Source: Streptomyces soli
GTDB lineage: Bacteria > Actinomycetota > Actinomycetes > Streptomycetales > Streptomycetaceae
Direction: 5' to 3'
Assembly: GCF_003999195.1 (NCBI RefSeq)
Contig: NZ_RJVR01000092.1
Location: 1 to 38,045 of the forward strand
DNA length: 38,045 bases
In this document: positions 7,863 through 16,450 of the stretch, piece by piece
Layout: each line of letters opens with the position of its first letter
Position numbering within the stretch: position 1 is the stretch's first letter
Notes under the pieces: model-generated
The model's input: the letters and a program-made list of their open reading frames with translations, nothing else
Databases searched by the model: none
Told to the model about the DNA's origin: nothing
Made by a program: the position numbers and the translations under genes

Positions 7863-10354
7863 CGCCAGAGGGGCTCGCCGGAGGCGAGGCGGTCCAGGGC
7901 TTCGAGGCCGAGGGCGTATTCGCGGAGGGCGAGGGAGCGCTTGTGGCCAAGGGCGCGGGAGCGGAGGCGGGTGAGGTGGTCGGGGCGGGTGTATTCAGGG
8001 CCGTAGATGATGCGGAGGTATTCGCGGCCGCGGCACTTGATGCCGGGCTGGACGAGGCGGTTGCCCGACTCGCTGCGGAGGAGGGCCTGGAGGGGCTTGA
8101 CGACCATGCCCTCGCCGCCGGCCGCGGTCAGCTCCAGCCACCAGTCGGTGCCGGCGGCGACAGAAGCCTCGTCGCCGGTGTCGACCACCAGGCGGCGGGT
8201 CTCCTGGAGCAGTCCGGTGGGGTCGGCGGCGACCAGGCGGTCGATCAGCGCGAGTTGGTCGTCGTGCGGGAGCGCGGCGAGGCTGCGGCCCTGGACGGCG
8301 AGGATCTGGAAGGGCGCGAGGCGCACGCCGTCCAGGCCTTCGGTCGTCCAGCAGTAGCGGCGGTACGCATCCGTGAAGGCGGCGGCGTCGGCGGACCGCT
8401 CGCGCTGGCGGGCGAGCAGGCCGGCGACGTCGGTGCCACGGGCGGCGGCCGAATCGAGCGCGGCGAGCGCACCCGGGAAGACCGCGCCGGAGGCGGCGCC
8501 CACGGCGGCGTACTGCCTGCGCAGCAGGCCGGAGGCCTTGAGCGACCAGGGCAGCAACTCGGCGTCGAGCAGCAGCCAGTCGGTCGCCTGGTCGTCCCAG
8601 AGCCCGGCGGCGGATATCGCCTCCCGCAGCCGGCCCAGCACCTGCTCGGTGACGGCCGGGTCGTCGAAGAACGGCCGTCCGGTGCGGGTGTGCAGGGCGC
8701 CGGTGGCCCCGTCGGTGACGCCGAAGCGCTCGCGGGCTGCCTGCGCGTCGCGGCAGACCAGGGCCACCGCGCGGGAGCCCATGTGCTTCTCCTCGCAGAT
8801 GACCTGGCGTACGCCGTCCTCGTGGTAGGCGGCGAAGGCCTCGTGAGGGTGCTCCAGATAGCCGTCGAGCTGCGAGGTCGCGCAGGGCGACATGGTCGGC
8901 GGCAGGTACGCGAGCAGGCGCGGGTCGACGGCGAAGCGGCTCATGACCTCCAGGGCGGCCGCGGCGTTCTCCTCGCGGACGGCGACGCGGCCGTGGTGGG
9001 TGGTCTCGACGACCCTGCGCCCCGTGACGTCCGCGAGGTCGAGCGGGCGGCCGTCGTGACCTCCCGGCGCCTCGTTGGTCAGCGGCTTGGCCGGCTCGTA
9101 CCAGACCTGCACGGCGGGTACGTCGACCAGCTCGCGCTCGGGCCAGCGCAGCGCGGTCATCCGGCCGCCGAAGACGCAGCCGGTGTCGAGGCAGATGGTG
9201 TTGTTGAGCCAGGTCGCCGACGGGTTCGGGGTGTGGCCGTAGACCACGGCGGCGCGGCCCCGGTAGTCCTCGGCCCAGGGGTAGCGGACCGGCAGGCCGC
9301 ACGCGTCGGTCTCGCCGGTGGTGTCGCCGTACAGCGCGAAGCTGCGCACCCGGCCCGAGGTGCGGCCGTGGTACTTCTCCGGCAGGCCGGCGTGACAGAC
9401 CACCAGCTTGCCGCCGTCGAGGACGTAGTGGCTGACCAGGCCCTCGATGAACTCCCGTACCCGCTCCTTGAACTCCGGGTCCTTGGTGTCCTCCTGGGTG
9501 AGCTGCTCGATGGTCTCGGCGAGGCCGTGACTGTGCTGGACCTGCTTGCCCTTGAGCCAGCGGGCGAGCTTGTTCTCGTGGTTGCCGGGTACGCAGAGCG
9601 CGGTGCCGGCGGCAACCATGCCCATGACGCGGCGCAGCACGCCGGGGCTGTCGGGGCCACGGTCGACGAGGTCGCCGACGAAAACGGCGGTGCGGCCCTC
9701 GGGGTGGACGCCGTCGGCGTAGCCGAGCTTGGAGAGCAGGGTCTCCAGCTCGGAGTGGCAGCCGTGGATGTCGCCGATGATGTCGAACGGGCCGGTCAGG
9801 TGCCGCAGGTCGTTGTAGCGGCGCTCAAGGACGACCTCGGCGGCCTCGATCTCCTCGACCCCGCGCAGGTGGTGGACCTTGCGGAAGCCCTCGCGCTCCA
9901 GGTGCTTCATCGAGCGGCGCAGCTCGCGCTGCTGTCGCTGGATGACGTGGCGCGGGAGACCGGCGCGGTCGGCGCGGCCCGCGTTGCGCTCGGCGCACAC
10001 CTGCTCGGGGACGTCCAGCACGATGGCGATCGGCAGCACATCGTGTTCGCGAGCGAGCCGGACCAGCTGCTTCCGGCTCTCCGGCTGAACGCTGGTGGCG
10101 TCCACGACCGTGAGTCGGCCGGCGGCGAGCCGCTTGCCCGCGATGTAGTGGAGGACCTCGAAGGCGTCGCCGCTGGCGCTCTGGTCGTTCTCGTCGTCGG
10201 CGACCAGGCCGCGACAGAAGTCGGAGGAGATCACCTCGGTGGGCTTGAAGTGCTTGCGGGCAAAGGTGGACTTGCCCGAGCCGGTGCTGCCGACCAGGAC
10301 CACGAGGGACAGGTCGGTCACGGGAAGCGTGCGCTTCGCCGACTGTACGGTCAT
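7799..10354 (-). CDS. pnkp: Bacterial polynucleotide kinase-phosphatase (RNA repair), Pnkp
   Basis: An 851-residue three-domain RNA end-healing enzyme. Kinase: P-loop GSTGSGKST (22-30). Metallophosphoesterase 2',3'-phosphatase: GDIHG (194-198), GDLVDRG (227-233), GNHEN (257-261). C-terminal ligase-like adenylyltransferase: Lys523 in EEKHMGSR is the candidate adenylated lysine. C. thermocellum Pnkp is about 870 residues, so this is full length. Pnkp heals and seals tRNAs cut by ribotoxins, together with Hen1, which methylates the 3' end so the repaired RNA resists re-cleavage. ATG at 10354 overlaps the Hen1 stop by 4 nt (ATGA) and has AAGGAGG 7 nt upstream. The 3' end overlaps the convergent amine oxidase by 61 bp. 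Confidence 0.95.
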   Translation of the reverse strand: MTVQSAKRTLPVTDLSLVVLVGSTGSGKSTFARKHFKPTEVISSDFCRGLVADDENDQSASGDAFEVLHYIAGKRLAAGRLTVVDATSVQPESRKQLVRLAREHDVLPIAIVLDVPEQVCAERNAGRADRAGLPRHVIQRQQRELRRSMKHLEREGFRKVHHLRGVEEIEAAEVVLERRYNDLRHLTGPFDIIGDIHGCHSELETLLSKLGYADGVHPEGRTAVFVGDLVDRGPDSPGVLRRVMGMVAAGTALCVPGNHENKLARWLKGKQVQHSHGLAETIEQLTQEDTKDPEFKERVREFIEGLVSHYVLDGGKLVVCHAGLPEKYHGRTSGRVRSFALYGDTTGETDACGLPVRYPWAEDYRGRAAVVYGHTPNPSATWLNNTICLDTGCVFGGRMTALRWPERELVDVPAVQVWYEPAKPLTNEAPGGHDGRPLDLADVTGRRVVETTHHGRVAVREENAAAALEVMSRFAVDPRLLAYLPPTMSPCATSQLDGYLEHPHEAFAAYHEDGVRQVICEEKHMGSRAVALVCRDAQAARERFGVTDGATGALHTRTGRPFFDDPAVTEQVLGRLREAISAAGLWDDQATDWLLLDAELLPWSLKASGLLRRQYAAVGAASGAVFPGALAALDSAAARGTDVAGLLARQRERSADAAAFTDAYRRYCWTTEGLDGVRLAPFQILAVQGRSLAALPHDDQLALIDRLVAADPTGLLQETRRLVVDTGDEASVAAGTDWWLELTAAGGEGMVVKPLQALLRSESGNRLVQPGIKCRGREYLRIIYGPEYTRPDHLTRLRSRALGHKRSLALREYALGLEALDRLASGEPLWRVHEAVFAVLALESEPVDPRL

Positions 10355-11814
10355 GCTGCCGCCTCCTTCGCGGTCGTCTTGGTCAGGCTGAACACAGACA
10401 TCTGGGTGGGCGGTCCGACCTCGGGGTCGTCGGGCCCGACGGGTGCGAACGCGACGCCGTACCCGTGCCGCCCGGCGACCTGGTGCGCCCACGTGCGGAA
10501 CTCCTCGCGGGTCCACTCGAAGCGGTGGTCGGAGTGCCGGACGTGCCCGGCGGGCAGCGTCTCCCAGCGCACGTTGTACTCGACGTTCGGCGTGGTCACG
10601 ATCACCGTCGCCGGGCGGGCAGCGCCGAACACCGCGTACTCCAGAGCGGGCAGCCGTGGCAGGTCGAGGTGCTCTATGACCTCGCTCAGCACGGCGGCGT
10701 CATAGCCCTTCAGGCGTGCGTCGGTGTAGGCGAGCGAGCCCTGCAGCAGCGTCAGGCGGGAGGACTGTCGCTCCCCCATCCGCTCCAGACGCAGCCGCCG
10801 TGCCGCCTCGTTGAGCGCGCGGACCGAGACGTCGACGCCGACGATCTCGGTGAAGCGCACATCCTTCAGCAGCGCGCCAACCAACTGCCCCTGCCCGCAA
10901 CCGAGGTCGAGCACCCGGCTCGCCCCCGCCGCGCGCAGCGCGTCCAGGATCGCCTCGCGTCGCCGCACGGCGAGCGGCACCGGCTTCTCGTCGGTGTCCG
11001 TCTCCTCGTCGATCGCGTTGTCGATCTCCTCTGCCTCGGTGTCGTCGGCCTCGGCGAGCCTGGCCAACTCCAGCCGCTCCAGCGCCTGCCGGGTCAGCGA
11101 CCAGCGCCGCGACAGATACCGGCTGGTGATCAGCTGCTGCTCTGGGTGGCTGGGGAGCCAGCCGTCGCCCATCCGCAGCAGCTTGTCCACCTCGTCCGGC
11201 GACACCCAGTAGTGCTTGGCGTCGTCCATCACCGGCAGCAGCACATAGAGGTGCCGCAGCGCGTCCGCCAGCCGCAGCTCACCCTCCAGGACCAGCCGTA
11301 TGTAGCGCGAGTCGCCCCACTCCGGGAACCGCTCGTCCAGCGCGACCGCTTCGGCCTCCACCGTCCAGCCCAGCGGCTCGAACAGCCGCCGTACGAGGGC
11401 CGCGCCACCCCGCGCGGGTAGCACCGGCACCTCGATCCGCAGTGGCAGCGGGCTCGCCGCACGCTCGGGCAGCGCATTGCACACGCCGCGAAGCGCGCTG
11501 GCGAACGCCGTCCGCAAGGCGACCGCCAGCAGCGACGACGCGGCGTAGGGCCGGTCGTTGACGTACTGCGCCAGCGACATGTCCGGGGCCCCGCCACGGC
11601 CCTTGCCCTTGCCACGCCGGACCAGCGCCACCGGATCGACCTCCAGCAACAGCGCGGCGGTGCAGCGCTCGGCGGACGCCTCGGGGTAGAAGACGTGCGC
11701 GTCGCCGTAGGAGGTGGAGAAGGCCTGGGCCTTGTCGGGGTGCTTGTGCAGCAGGAAGCCGAGGTCGGTGGCCGGAAGGCCCTTGCTGCCGGTGGTGGAG
11801 ATCGTCAGGAACAC
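10351..11814 (-). CDS. hen1: 3' terminal RNA ribose 2'-O-methyltransferase Hen1
   Basis: A 487-residue protein. The N-terminal half (1 to about 240) is the Hen1-specific ligase-activating domain starting FLTISTTGSKGLPATDLGFL. A basic Gly/Lys patch RRGKGKGRGG lies at 66-75, and an acidic Asp/Glu linker (about 254-276) leads to the methyltransferase domain. That domain has the SAM loop DLGCGQG (303-309) and metal-binding SEVIEHL (Glu378, Glu381, His382) with HSDHRF (His427, His430). Hen1 methylates the terminal 2'-OH of RNA before ligation and stimulates Pnkp. GTG at 11814 is chosen because it opens the conserved N-terminus; no ATG is nearby in a coding context. The TGA overlaps the pnkp ATG, so the two form a coupled operon. 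Confidence 0.95.
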   Translation of the reverse strand: MFLTISTTGSKGLPATDLGFLLHKHPDKAQAFSTSYGDAHVFYPEASAERCTAALLLEVDPVALVRRGKGKGRGGAPDMSLAQYVNDRPYAASSLLAVALRTAFASALRGVCNALPERAASPLPLRIEVPVLPARGGAALVRRLFEPLGWTVEAEAVALDERFPEWGDSRYIRLVLEGELRLADALRHLYVLLPVMDDAKHYWVSPDEVDKLLRMGDGWLPSHPEQQLITSRYLSRRWSLTRQALERLELARLAEADDTEAEEIDNAIDEETDTDEKPVPLAVRRREAILDALRAAGASRVLDLGCGQGQLVGALLKDVRFTEIVGVDVSVRALNEAARRLRLERMGERQSSRLTLLQGSLAYTDARLKGYDAAVLSEVIEHLDLPRLPALEYAVFGAARPATVIVTTPNVEYNVRWETLPAGHVRHSDHRFEWTREEFRTWAHQVAGRHGYGVAFAPVGPDDPEVGPPTQMSVFSLTKTTAKEAAA

Positions 11815-11887
11815 GCGTCCGAGTATCGTGCGCGGGCGTGACCCGGGACTATGGGTTTTCCGTTCCTCCCGCGGGTCGGCGTGCCCG

Positions 11888-12790
11888 TCAGCGGCCCAGG
11901 ACGGCGGCCAGCTCGGCGATCTCACGTGGTCCCACCCGGCAGCAGCCGCCGATGAGGCGGGCGCCGTCCTTCTCCCAGTGGCCCACGCGCGCCGGTTGAA
12001 AGGTGGAGCCGCCGAGCCAGGATCGGGCCTGGGCGTCCCAGGCCTCGCCGCTGTTGGGGTAGACCGCGACCGGCTTGCCGGAGGCCTCGGCCGCGACGCC
12101 CACGGCCCGGTCGGCGTCCTCCGGTATGCAGCAGTTGACGCCGACCGCGATGACGTTGTCCTCGCCGGCGGCCAGCTTGAAGGCGTCCTCCAGCGGCTGT
12201 CCGGCCCGGGTGGTGTCGCCGTCGATGGTGTAGGTGAGCCAGACCGGGACGCCGGTGCCCTCGACGGCGCGGAGCAGGGCCTCGGCCTCGTCGGTGTCGG
12301 GGACGGTCTCCAGGGCGAGCACATCGGGGGCCGCCTCGGCCAGGACCTCGATCCTGGGCCGGTGGAAGGCCTCCAGCTCCTTCACGCTCAGCCCGTAGCG
12401 GCCCCGGTACTCGCTGCCGTCCGCGAGCATCGCGCCGTACGGGCCGACGGATGCCGCGATCCATACGTCCTCGCGGTTACCGGCCGCCAGCCGGGCCAGC
12501 TCGACGCTGCGCCGGAGCAGTGCCGAGGTCTCGTCACGGCTGATGCCGCGTCTGCCGAAACCTTCGTAGGTGGCCTGGTAGCTGGAGGTGATGAGCACCC
12601 GCGCGCCCGCCCGCACATAGGCCGCGTGGGCGGCCTGGATCTGCTCGGGGGCGTCCGCGAGGAGCCGGGCGGACCACAGTTCGTCGGACAGGTCGCAGCC
12701 CTGGTCGGTGAGTTGGTTGGACAGGCCGCCGTCGAGGACGACAGGTCCCTCGGCCAGGGCCGCGGCGAGCGGCTTCGTGGAGGCGGGCAT
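11888..12790 (-). CDS. mmuM: Homocysteine S-methyltransferase
   Basis: A 300-residue zinc-dependent enzyme that moves a methyl group from S-methylmethionine (or SAM) to homocysteine, making methionine. The three zinc cysteines are present: Cys220 in GVNCC, and Cys283-Cys284 in IGGCCRVGP. The start LDGGLSNQL and the middle block ITSSYQATYEGF are typical of the MmuM/YagD family, as is the length. It lies upstream of hen1 on the same strand with a 73-nt gap and 45 nt downstream of an LLM oxidoreductase. The spacing allows co-transcription, but no functional link is evident. Confidence 0.94.
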   Translation of the reverse strand: MPASTKPLAAALAEGPVVLDGGLSNQLTDQGCDLSDELWSARLLADAPEQIQAAHAAYVRAGARVLITSSYQATYEGFGRRGISRDETSALLRRSVELARLAAGNREDVWIAASVGPYGAMLADGSEYRGRYGLSVKELEAFHRPRIEVLAEAAPDVLALETVPDTDEAEALLRAVEGTGVPVWLTYTIDGDTTRAGQPLEDAFKLAAGEDNVIAVGVNCCIPEDADRAVGVAAEASGKPVAVYPNSGEAWDAQARSWLGGSTFQPARVGHWEKDGARLIGGCCRVGPREIAELAAVLGR

Positions 12791-12835
12791 CGCGGGTGCT
12801 CCTTGCTGTTGGTGCGCTTTCAGGTTCCTGAGGGC

Positions 12836-13759
12836 TCAGGTGAGCTGCGACTGGACCTCAGAGGAAATCAGTTCGAGGTGGTCGAGGTCGTCGAGGTCCA
12901 GAATCTGGAGGTAGAAGCGGGTGGCGCCCACCTCCGCGTAGCGGCGGATCTTGTCGACGACCTCTGCCGGGGTGCCGGCGAGCCCCTCGGCCTTGAGCTG
13001 GTCGACCTCGCGGCCGATGGCGGCGGCCCGGCGTGCGACCTCCGCGTCGGTCCTGCCGACGCACGTCACGAGCGCGTTGGAGTAGACGATCTCGCCGGCC
13101 TTCCGGCCCTCCGCGTCAGCGGCTTCCCTGACCCGGGCGAACTGCCGGTCCGAGTCCTCGACCGACGCGAACGGGACGTTGAACTCGTCCGCGTAGCGGG
13201 CGGCGAGGCGCGGGGTGCGCTTGGCGCCGTGTCCGCCGATCAGTACCGGGACCTTGGCCTGAGCCGGCTTGGGCAGCGCGGGCGAGTCCTTGAGCTGGTA
13301 GTACGTGCCCTCGAAGGAGAAGCGCTGGCCCACCGGCGTCGACCAGAGCCCGGTGACGATCGCCAGCTGCTCCTCCAGGCGGGCGAACTTCTCCTTCGGG
13401 AAGGGGATGCCGTACGCGGTGTGCTCCTCCTCGTACCAGCCGGCGCCGATCCCCAGCTCCACCCGTCCGCCGGACATCTGGTCCACCCCGGCGACCTCGA
13501 TGGCGAGCACGCCGGGAAGCCGGAAGGTGGCGGCGGTCATCAGCGTGCCGAGCCGGATCCGCTTGGTCTCGCGGGCGAGCCCGGCGAGGGTGATCCAGGC
13601 GTCGGTCGGCCCGGGCAGGCCGTCCGAATCGCCCATACTCAGGTAGTGGTCCGAACGGAAGAAGGCGTCGAAGCCCAGCTCCTCCGTGGCCTGGGCGACC
13701 TTGAGGAGTGTGTCGTAGGTGGCCCCCTGCTGGGGCTCGGTGAAAATGCGAAGATCCAT
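12836..13759 (-). CDS. LLM-class (luciferase-like) F420-dependent oxidoreductase
   Basis: A 307-residue TIM-barrel oxidoreductase. MDLRIFTEPQ at the N-terminus, the FDAFFRSDHYL block, the GTLMTAATFRLPGVLA strand and SGGRVELGIGAGWYEEEH are hallmarks of actinobacterial LLM enzymes that use coenzyme F420 (or FMN). The substrate cannot be told. The ATG at 13759 is used because it starts the conserved barrel and has a purine-rich GGATGGGGG just upstream; an in-frame start at 13819 would add 20 poorly conserved residues. It is followed by mmuM 45 nt downstream. The 256-bp gap upstream (13760-14015) carries no gene, only a small GC hairpin near 13856-13872. Confidence 0.92.
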   Translation of the reverse strand: MDLRIFTEPQQGATYDTLLKVAQATEELGFDAFFRSDHYLSMGDSDGLPGPTDAWITLAGLARETKRIRLGTLMTAATFRLPGVLAIEVAGVDQMSGGRVELGIGAGWYEEEHTAYGIPFPKEKFARLEEQLAIVTGLWSTPVGQRFSFEGTYYQLKDSPALPKPAQAKVPVLIGGHGAKRTPRLAARYADEFNVPFASVEDSDRQFARVREAADAEGRKAGEIVYSNALVTCVGRTDAEVARRAAAIGREVDQLKAEGLAGTPAEVVDKIRRYAEVGATRFYLQILDLDDLDHLELISSEVQSQLT

Positions 13760-14015
13760 ACCCCCATCCTGCACCGCACGATGCGGAAGAGGATCGTCAA
13801 CAGTCACCCCGATGGCCACGGCCGGGTGCCCCAGTGGGGTGAAAATCGGCCAACTCGCCCCTCAGCGGGGCGTATCCACAGTGACTGGTGGGGCACGTGA
13901 TCGTTGGCTCGGGCGGAGCCGGACCGCCCGGCCCGCACGTCGGCGGCCGCTGCCGGCGGTCACGACGCGTCACCGCCCTCGCGCCCCGGGAGGGCCAGGG
14001 CCCGAGGAGGCCATG

Positions 14016-14210
14016 ATGTCCCAGGAAACCGTGCCCGAGCAGAGAGGCGAGGCACATTCGCCCGCCGCGGCACCCAAGGGGCTGTTTCAGCAGATGGAAG
14101 AGCTGATGGCCGCGCTCAACGCCGACCTCGCCGGTCTTGACGCCGATCTCCAGTCCTCCGGACGGGGCACCGCACCCACCGCCTGGGACGACACCCCCCG
14201 TCCCTCCTGA
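14016..14210 (+). CDS. Small conserved actinobacterial protein, possibly DUF6269-like
   Basis: A 64-residue acidic protein of unknown function. A Ser/Glu/Ala-rich N-terminus leads to an amphipathic helix KGLFQQMEELMAALNADLAG (about 22-41) and a disordered tail. No signal peptide or cysteines. Two in-frame ATGs stand at 14013 and 14016; GAGGAGG at 14004-14010 is 5 nt from the second, which is therefore preferred. From memory, similar small Streptomyces proteins are catalogued as DUF6269; this was not checked. It is convergent with the DUF6099-like gene, with 44 bp between the two stops. Confidence 0.65.
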   Translation: MSQETVPEQRGEAHSPAAAPKGLFQQMEELMAALNADLAGLDADLQSSGRGTAPTAWDDTPRPS

Positions 14211-14254
14211 GGCTCGGTTCGCCGTGGCGCCCTGGGGCCGGACCTCGGGTCGGT

Positions 14255-14671
14255 TCACTGCGCTCGCTCCCGCGCCAGGGCCGCTTCGGCCTCGCGGAGC
14301 AGCGCGCACACCCGATCCCGGCGGTCGGCGGCCCCGTCCAGGGCCTCGATGCACTGCCAGTACACCGCCTCGTCCTCGGTCGAGCAGGCCGCCGACACCA
14401 GCACCGCGCCCAGCTCCGACAGCAGCTCGCGCAGGTCACGCAGGGCCCCGGCCGGATTCCGTACTTCAGTGAGCGCGGCTCCACGACCGGGGGCCGCTCG
14501 GGGGGCCGGGCCGGCCGGGGGTCCCTTCGCCCCTGTCCCGTCCGGTACGAGGTGGCGGATGACCGCCTCCGCCAGGGCCTGAGCCTGCCAGGCCTCCGCG
14601 AGCAGTTCTCCCTCTCCCCGGATCTCCTTGAGCGCGCGCCGGGTGCTGCCGATGAGCCGTGCCGCGTCCAT
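14255..14671 (-). CDS. DUF6099-like conserved Streptomyces protein
   Basis: A 138-residue cytoplasmic, mainly helical protein of unknown function. It starts MDAARLIGSTRRALKEIR, continues EAWQAQALAEAVIRHL, has a Pro/Gly/Ala-rich linker (about 52-78) and ends with a helical part containing DEAVYWQCIEALDGAADR. From memory this matches the actinobacterial DUF6099 family. The ATG at 14671 is preferred over the one at 14704 because GGGGAG lies 8 nt upstream and the family begins at MDAARLI. A perfect BldD-box match lies 30 bp upstream (14701-14713), suggesting developmental control. The MazG-like gene is 104 bp further upstream on the same strand. Confidence 0.8.
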   Translation of the reverse strand: MDAARLIGSTRRALKEIRGEGELLAEAWQAQALAEAVIRHLVPDGTGAKGPPAGPAPRAAPGRGAALTEVRNPAGALRDLRELLSELGAVLVSAACSTEDEAVYWQCIEALDGAADRRDRVCALLREAEAALARERAQ

Positions 14672-14700
14672 GTCGTCCGCTCCCCTTCCGTTCACGTCGT

Positions 14701-14729
14701 TCACTCAGAGTGACTGATCGCGTACGCGA
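14701..14729. promoter_or_regulatory. BldD-box match (14701-14713) and adjacent 12-bp palindrome (14718-14729)
   Basis: TCACTCAGAGTGA at 14701-14713 fits the published Streptomyces BldD consensus tNACNC(A/T)GNGTNA at every position. Four bases on is the perfect palindrome TCGCGTACGCGA (14718-14729). Both lie in the 104-bp gap between the MazG-like gene and the DUF6099-like gene, about 30-60 bp upstream of the latter's ATG, where a promoter would be expected. BldD with cyclic di-GMP represses sporulation-stage genes during vegetative growth. Binding here is an inference from the consensus. Confidence 0.65.
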
Positions 14730-14775
14730 AGGGAAGGGCCCTCCTCCGCCCTGTGGATAACTCCCGCAGGACGGG

Positions 14776-15108
14776 TCAGTCGCCCTCCCCCGGCGCGGGA
14801 AAGCGCAGCTCATTGCGGTCGATCTTGGCGGTGAGCGCCTCCAGCGGATCGATCCCCAGCACATCGCAGAACTGCAGCAGATACGCCAGGACGTCCGCCA
14901 CCTCGTCCTTCACCCGATGCGCCTTCTCATCATCCGCCATCACGGCGGCGGCCTCCTCGGGCGTCAGCCACTGGAAGATCTCAAGCAGCTCGGAGGCCTC
15001 GACGCTCAGCGCCGCGGCCAGGTTCTTGGGCGTGTGGTACGGCTGCCAGCGGCGGGCCGCCGCGAAGGCGGTCAGTCGCCGCTGCAGCGCGTACAGATCC
15101 TCGGTCAC
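14776..15108 (-). CDS. MazG-like nucleotide pyrophosphohydrolase
   Basis: A 110-residue all-alpha NTP pyrophosphatase of the MazG/iMazG type. The metal-binding pattern is visible: EASELLEIFQW (first helix with its Glu residues) and DEVADVLAYLLQF (second helix). Such enzymes hydrolyse non-canonical or excess NTPs to NMP and PPi in the cytoplasm. Single-domain length is typical. It starts at GTG 15108, 11 nt after the TAG of the AAA ATPase gene; no strong Shine-Dalgarno sequence is visible, so coupling to that gene is likely. Confidence 0.9.
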   Translation of the reverse strand: MTEDLYALQRRLTAFAAARRWQPYHTPKNLAAALSVEASELLEIFQWLTPEEAAAVMADDEKAHRVKDEVADVLAYLLQFCDVLGIDPLEALTAKIDRNELRFPAPGEGD

Positions 15109-15119
15109 GCTGCCCAGGT

Positions 15120-16361
15120 CTACCGCATCGCGGCGACCGCGCGCGCCTCGCCCTCAGCAGCCTGGGCGGGCTGAGCGGCGTGGCCAGGCTGGGCTGCCAC
15201 CCGGGACGAGCGGCCGAACTCCACGACCGACACCCCGCCCATGCCCTCGGCCACCGCCGGGTCGTGGGCCGTCCCCAGCAGGCGGATGTGCCCGCGCTCG
15301 GCCGCCTGGCCGGCCAGGCCCAGCAGCTCGCGGGTCTGGGCGCGGTCGAGGCCCAGGTCGAGGCCGTCCGCGAGAACGGTCAGCGCCTGGAAGGCGGGCA
15401 GCAGTTCCCCGCTGGTGTCCACCTCCAGCACGTCGGGGCCGGTGAGCAGCACCAGGCCCAGGGCTAGGAAGCGCAGTTCGCCGTCGCCGAGCCGGTCCAC
15501 CGGCACCAGTCCGAGCGGGCCCCGGTCGACGACGGCCAGGACGCCGGCGCCATCCGGCCCCGCAGGCACGGTCGTCAGCCCTTCGACCGGCCCGCTGCAC
15601 ACCGCCCGCATCGCCCGGACCAGGGCGGCATGCCGCGTCCGGCACTCGCCCTCGGTACGGTGCAGCACGGCCGAGAGGTTGTCGCAGGCCTTGCGCAGCA
15701 TGCCGTCCTTCACCGCCACCGGCTGCCTCATCCGGTGCGGCAGCGGCTCCACGGCGAACACCCCGCGCAGGGCCACCACCATCTGCTCCGCGCCCGCCAG
15801 TACCAGCCGCTGCCCCTCCGTCGTCCCGGCGACGCGCAGCGGCAGCAGTGCGGTGGCCAGCCGGTCGTCCGGCAGCGGCGCCCTGGTCACCGGCACGGCC
15901 CCCGCGGTGTGCCAGGCGGCCTGGACGGTACGCCGTCCCGGGTCGCGCAGTGCCGTGGTCAGCAGTGTCTCGCCAGCGCCGGTCAACCGCTCGCCCACGA
16001 TGCGCAGTTCGGGCTCGGTCTGGACGGCGACGTCCAGTCGGACCGGCCCCAACGGCCCGTCGGCCGTGCAGCCGATCCGGAATCCCCGGCGCCCCTCGGC
16101 GTCCGGCTGCGCACCGTGCGGCACGCAGGCCCCGACCCCGCCCCGTACGACCCCGGCTTCGGCGGCGAGCACCTCGTCCAGCTCCTCACCGCCCGCCAGG
16201 CGGCCCAGTACGGCCAGGGCCTCCAGGACACTCGACTTGCCGGTCCCGCTCGGGCCCGCCAGCACCGTGAGGGGGCCCAGCGCGAAGCTCGCGCCGCGAT
16301 GCGACTTGAAGGCGGACAGCCGCAGTTCGGTGACGATCGGACGCTCACTCTTCGCGTTCAT
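15120..16361 (-). CDS. AAA/ABC-type ATPase (RecF/OLD-like)
   Basis: A 413-residue ATPase. The start VTELRLSAFKSHRGASFALG is typical of RecF/SMC-like proteins, followed by Walker A GPSGTGKSS (36-44). An ABC-type signature appears in RLGDGELRFLALGLVLL, with a Walker-B-like stretch after it (LTGPDVLEVDTSGELL) and a late H-loop-like LLGTAHDP. The C-terminal 25 residues are an Ala/Gln-rich tail. No nuclease (TOPRIM) domain is visible, so it is not a complete OLD nuclease. The ATG at 16361 opens the conserved N-terminus. It is transcribed away from the cupin gene with 89 bp between them, and the MazG-like gene follows 11 nt behind. Confidence 0.88.
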   Translation of the reverse strand: MNAKSERPIVTELRLSAFKSHRGASFALGPLTVLAGPSGTGKSSVLEALAVLGRLAGGEELDEVLAAEAGVVRGGVGACVPHGAQPDAEGRRGFRIGCTADGPLGPVRLDVAVQTEPELRIVGERLTGAGETLLTTALRDPGRRTVQAAWHTAGAVPVTRAPLPDDRLATALLPLRVAGTTEGQRLVLAGAEQMVVALRGVFAVEPLPHRMRQPVAVKDGMLRKACDNLSAVLHRTEGECRTRHAALVRAMRAVCSGPVEGLTTVPAGPDGAGVLAVVDRGPLGLVPVDRLGDGELRFLALGLVLLTGPDVLEVDTSGELLPAFQALTVLADGLDLGLDRAQTRELLGLAGQAAERGHIRLLGTAHDPAVAEGMGGVSVVEFGRSSRVAAQPGHAAQPAQAAEGEARAVAAMR

Positions 16362-16450
16362 GCCCGCGAACGTATCGACGTCACCGGCCGCCGAACCGTT
16401 TCCCCGGCTCCCCGTCCTCCGAATGGACGACCTCCGGCAGGATCACCCTC

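Noticed and set aside
13872..14760. DnaA-box-like sequences GTATCCACA (13872-13880) and TGTGGATAA (14752-14760)
   Set aside because: Only two isolated sites, not clustered, with no dnaA, dnaN or parAB genes nearby and not the Streptomyces-preferred form TTGTCCACA; not an origin.
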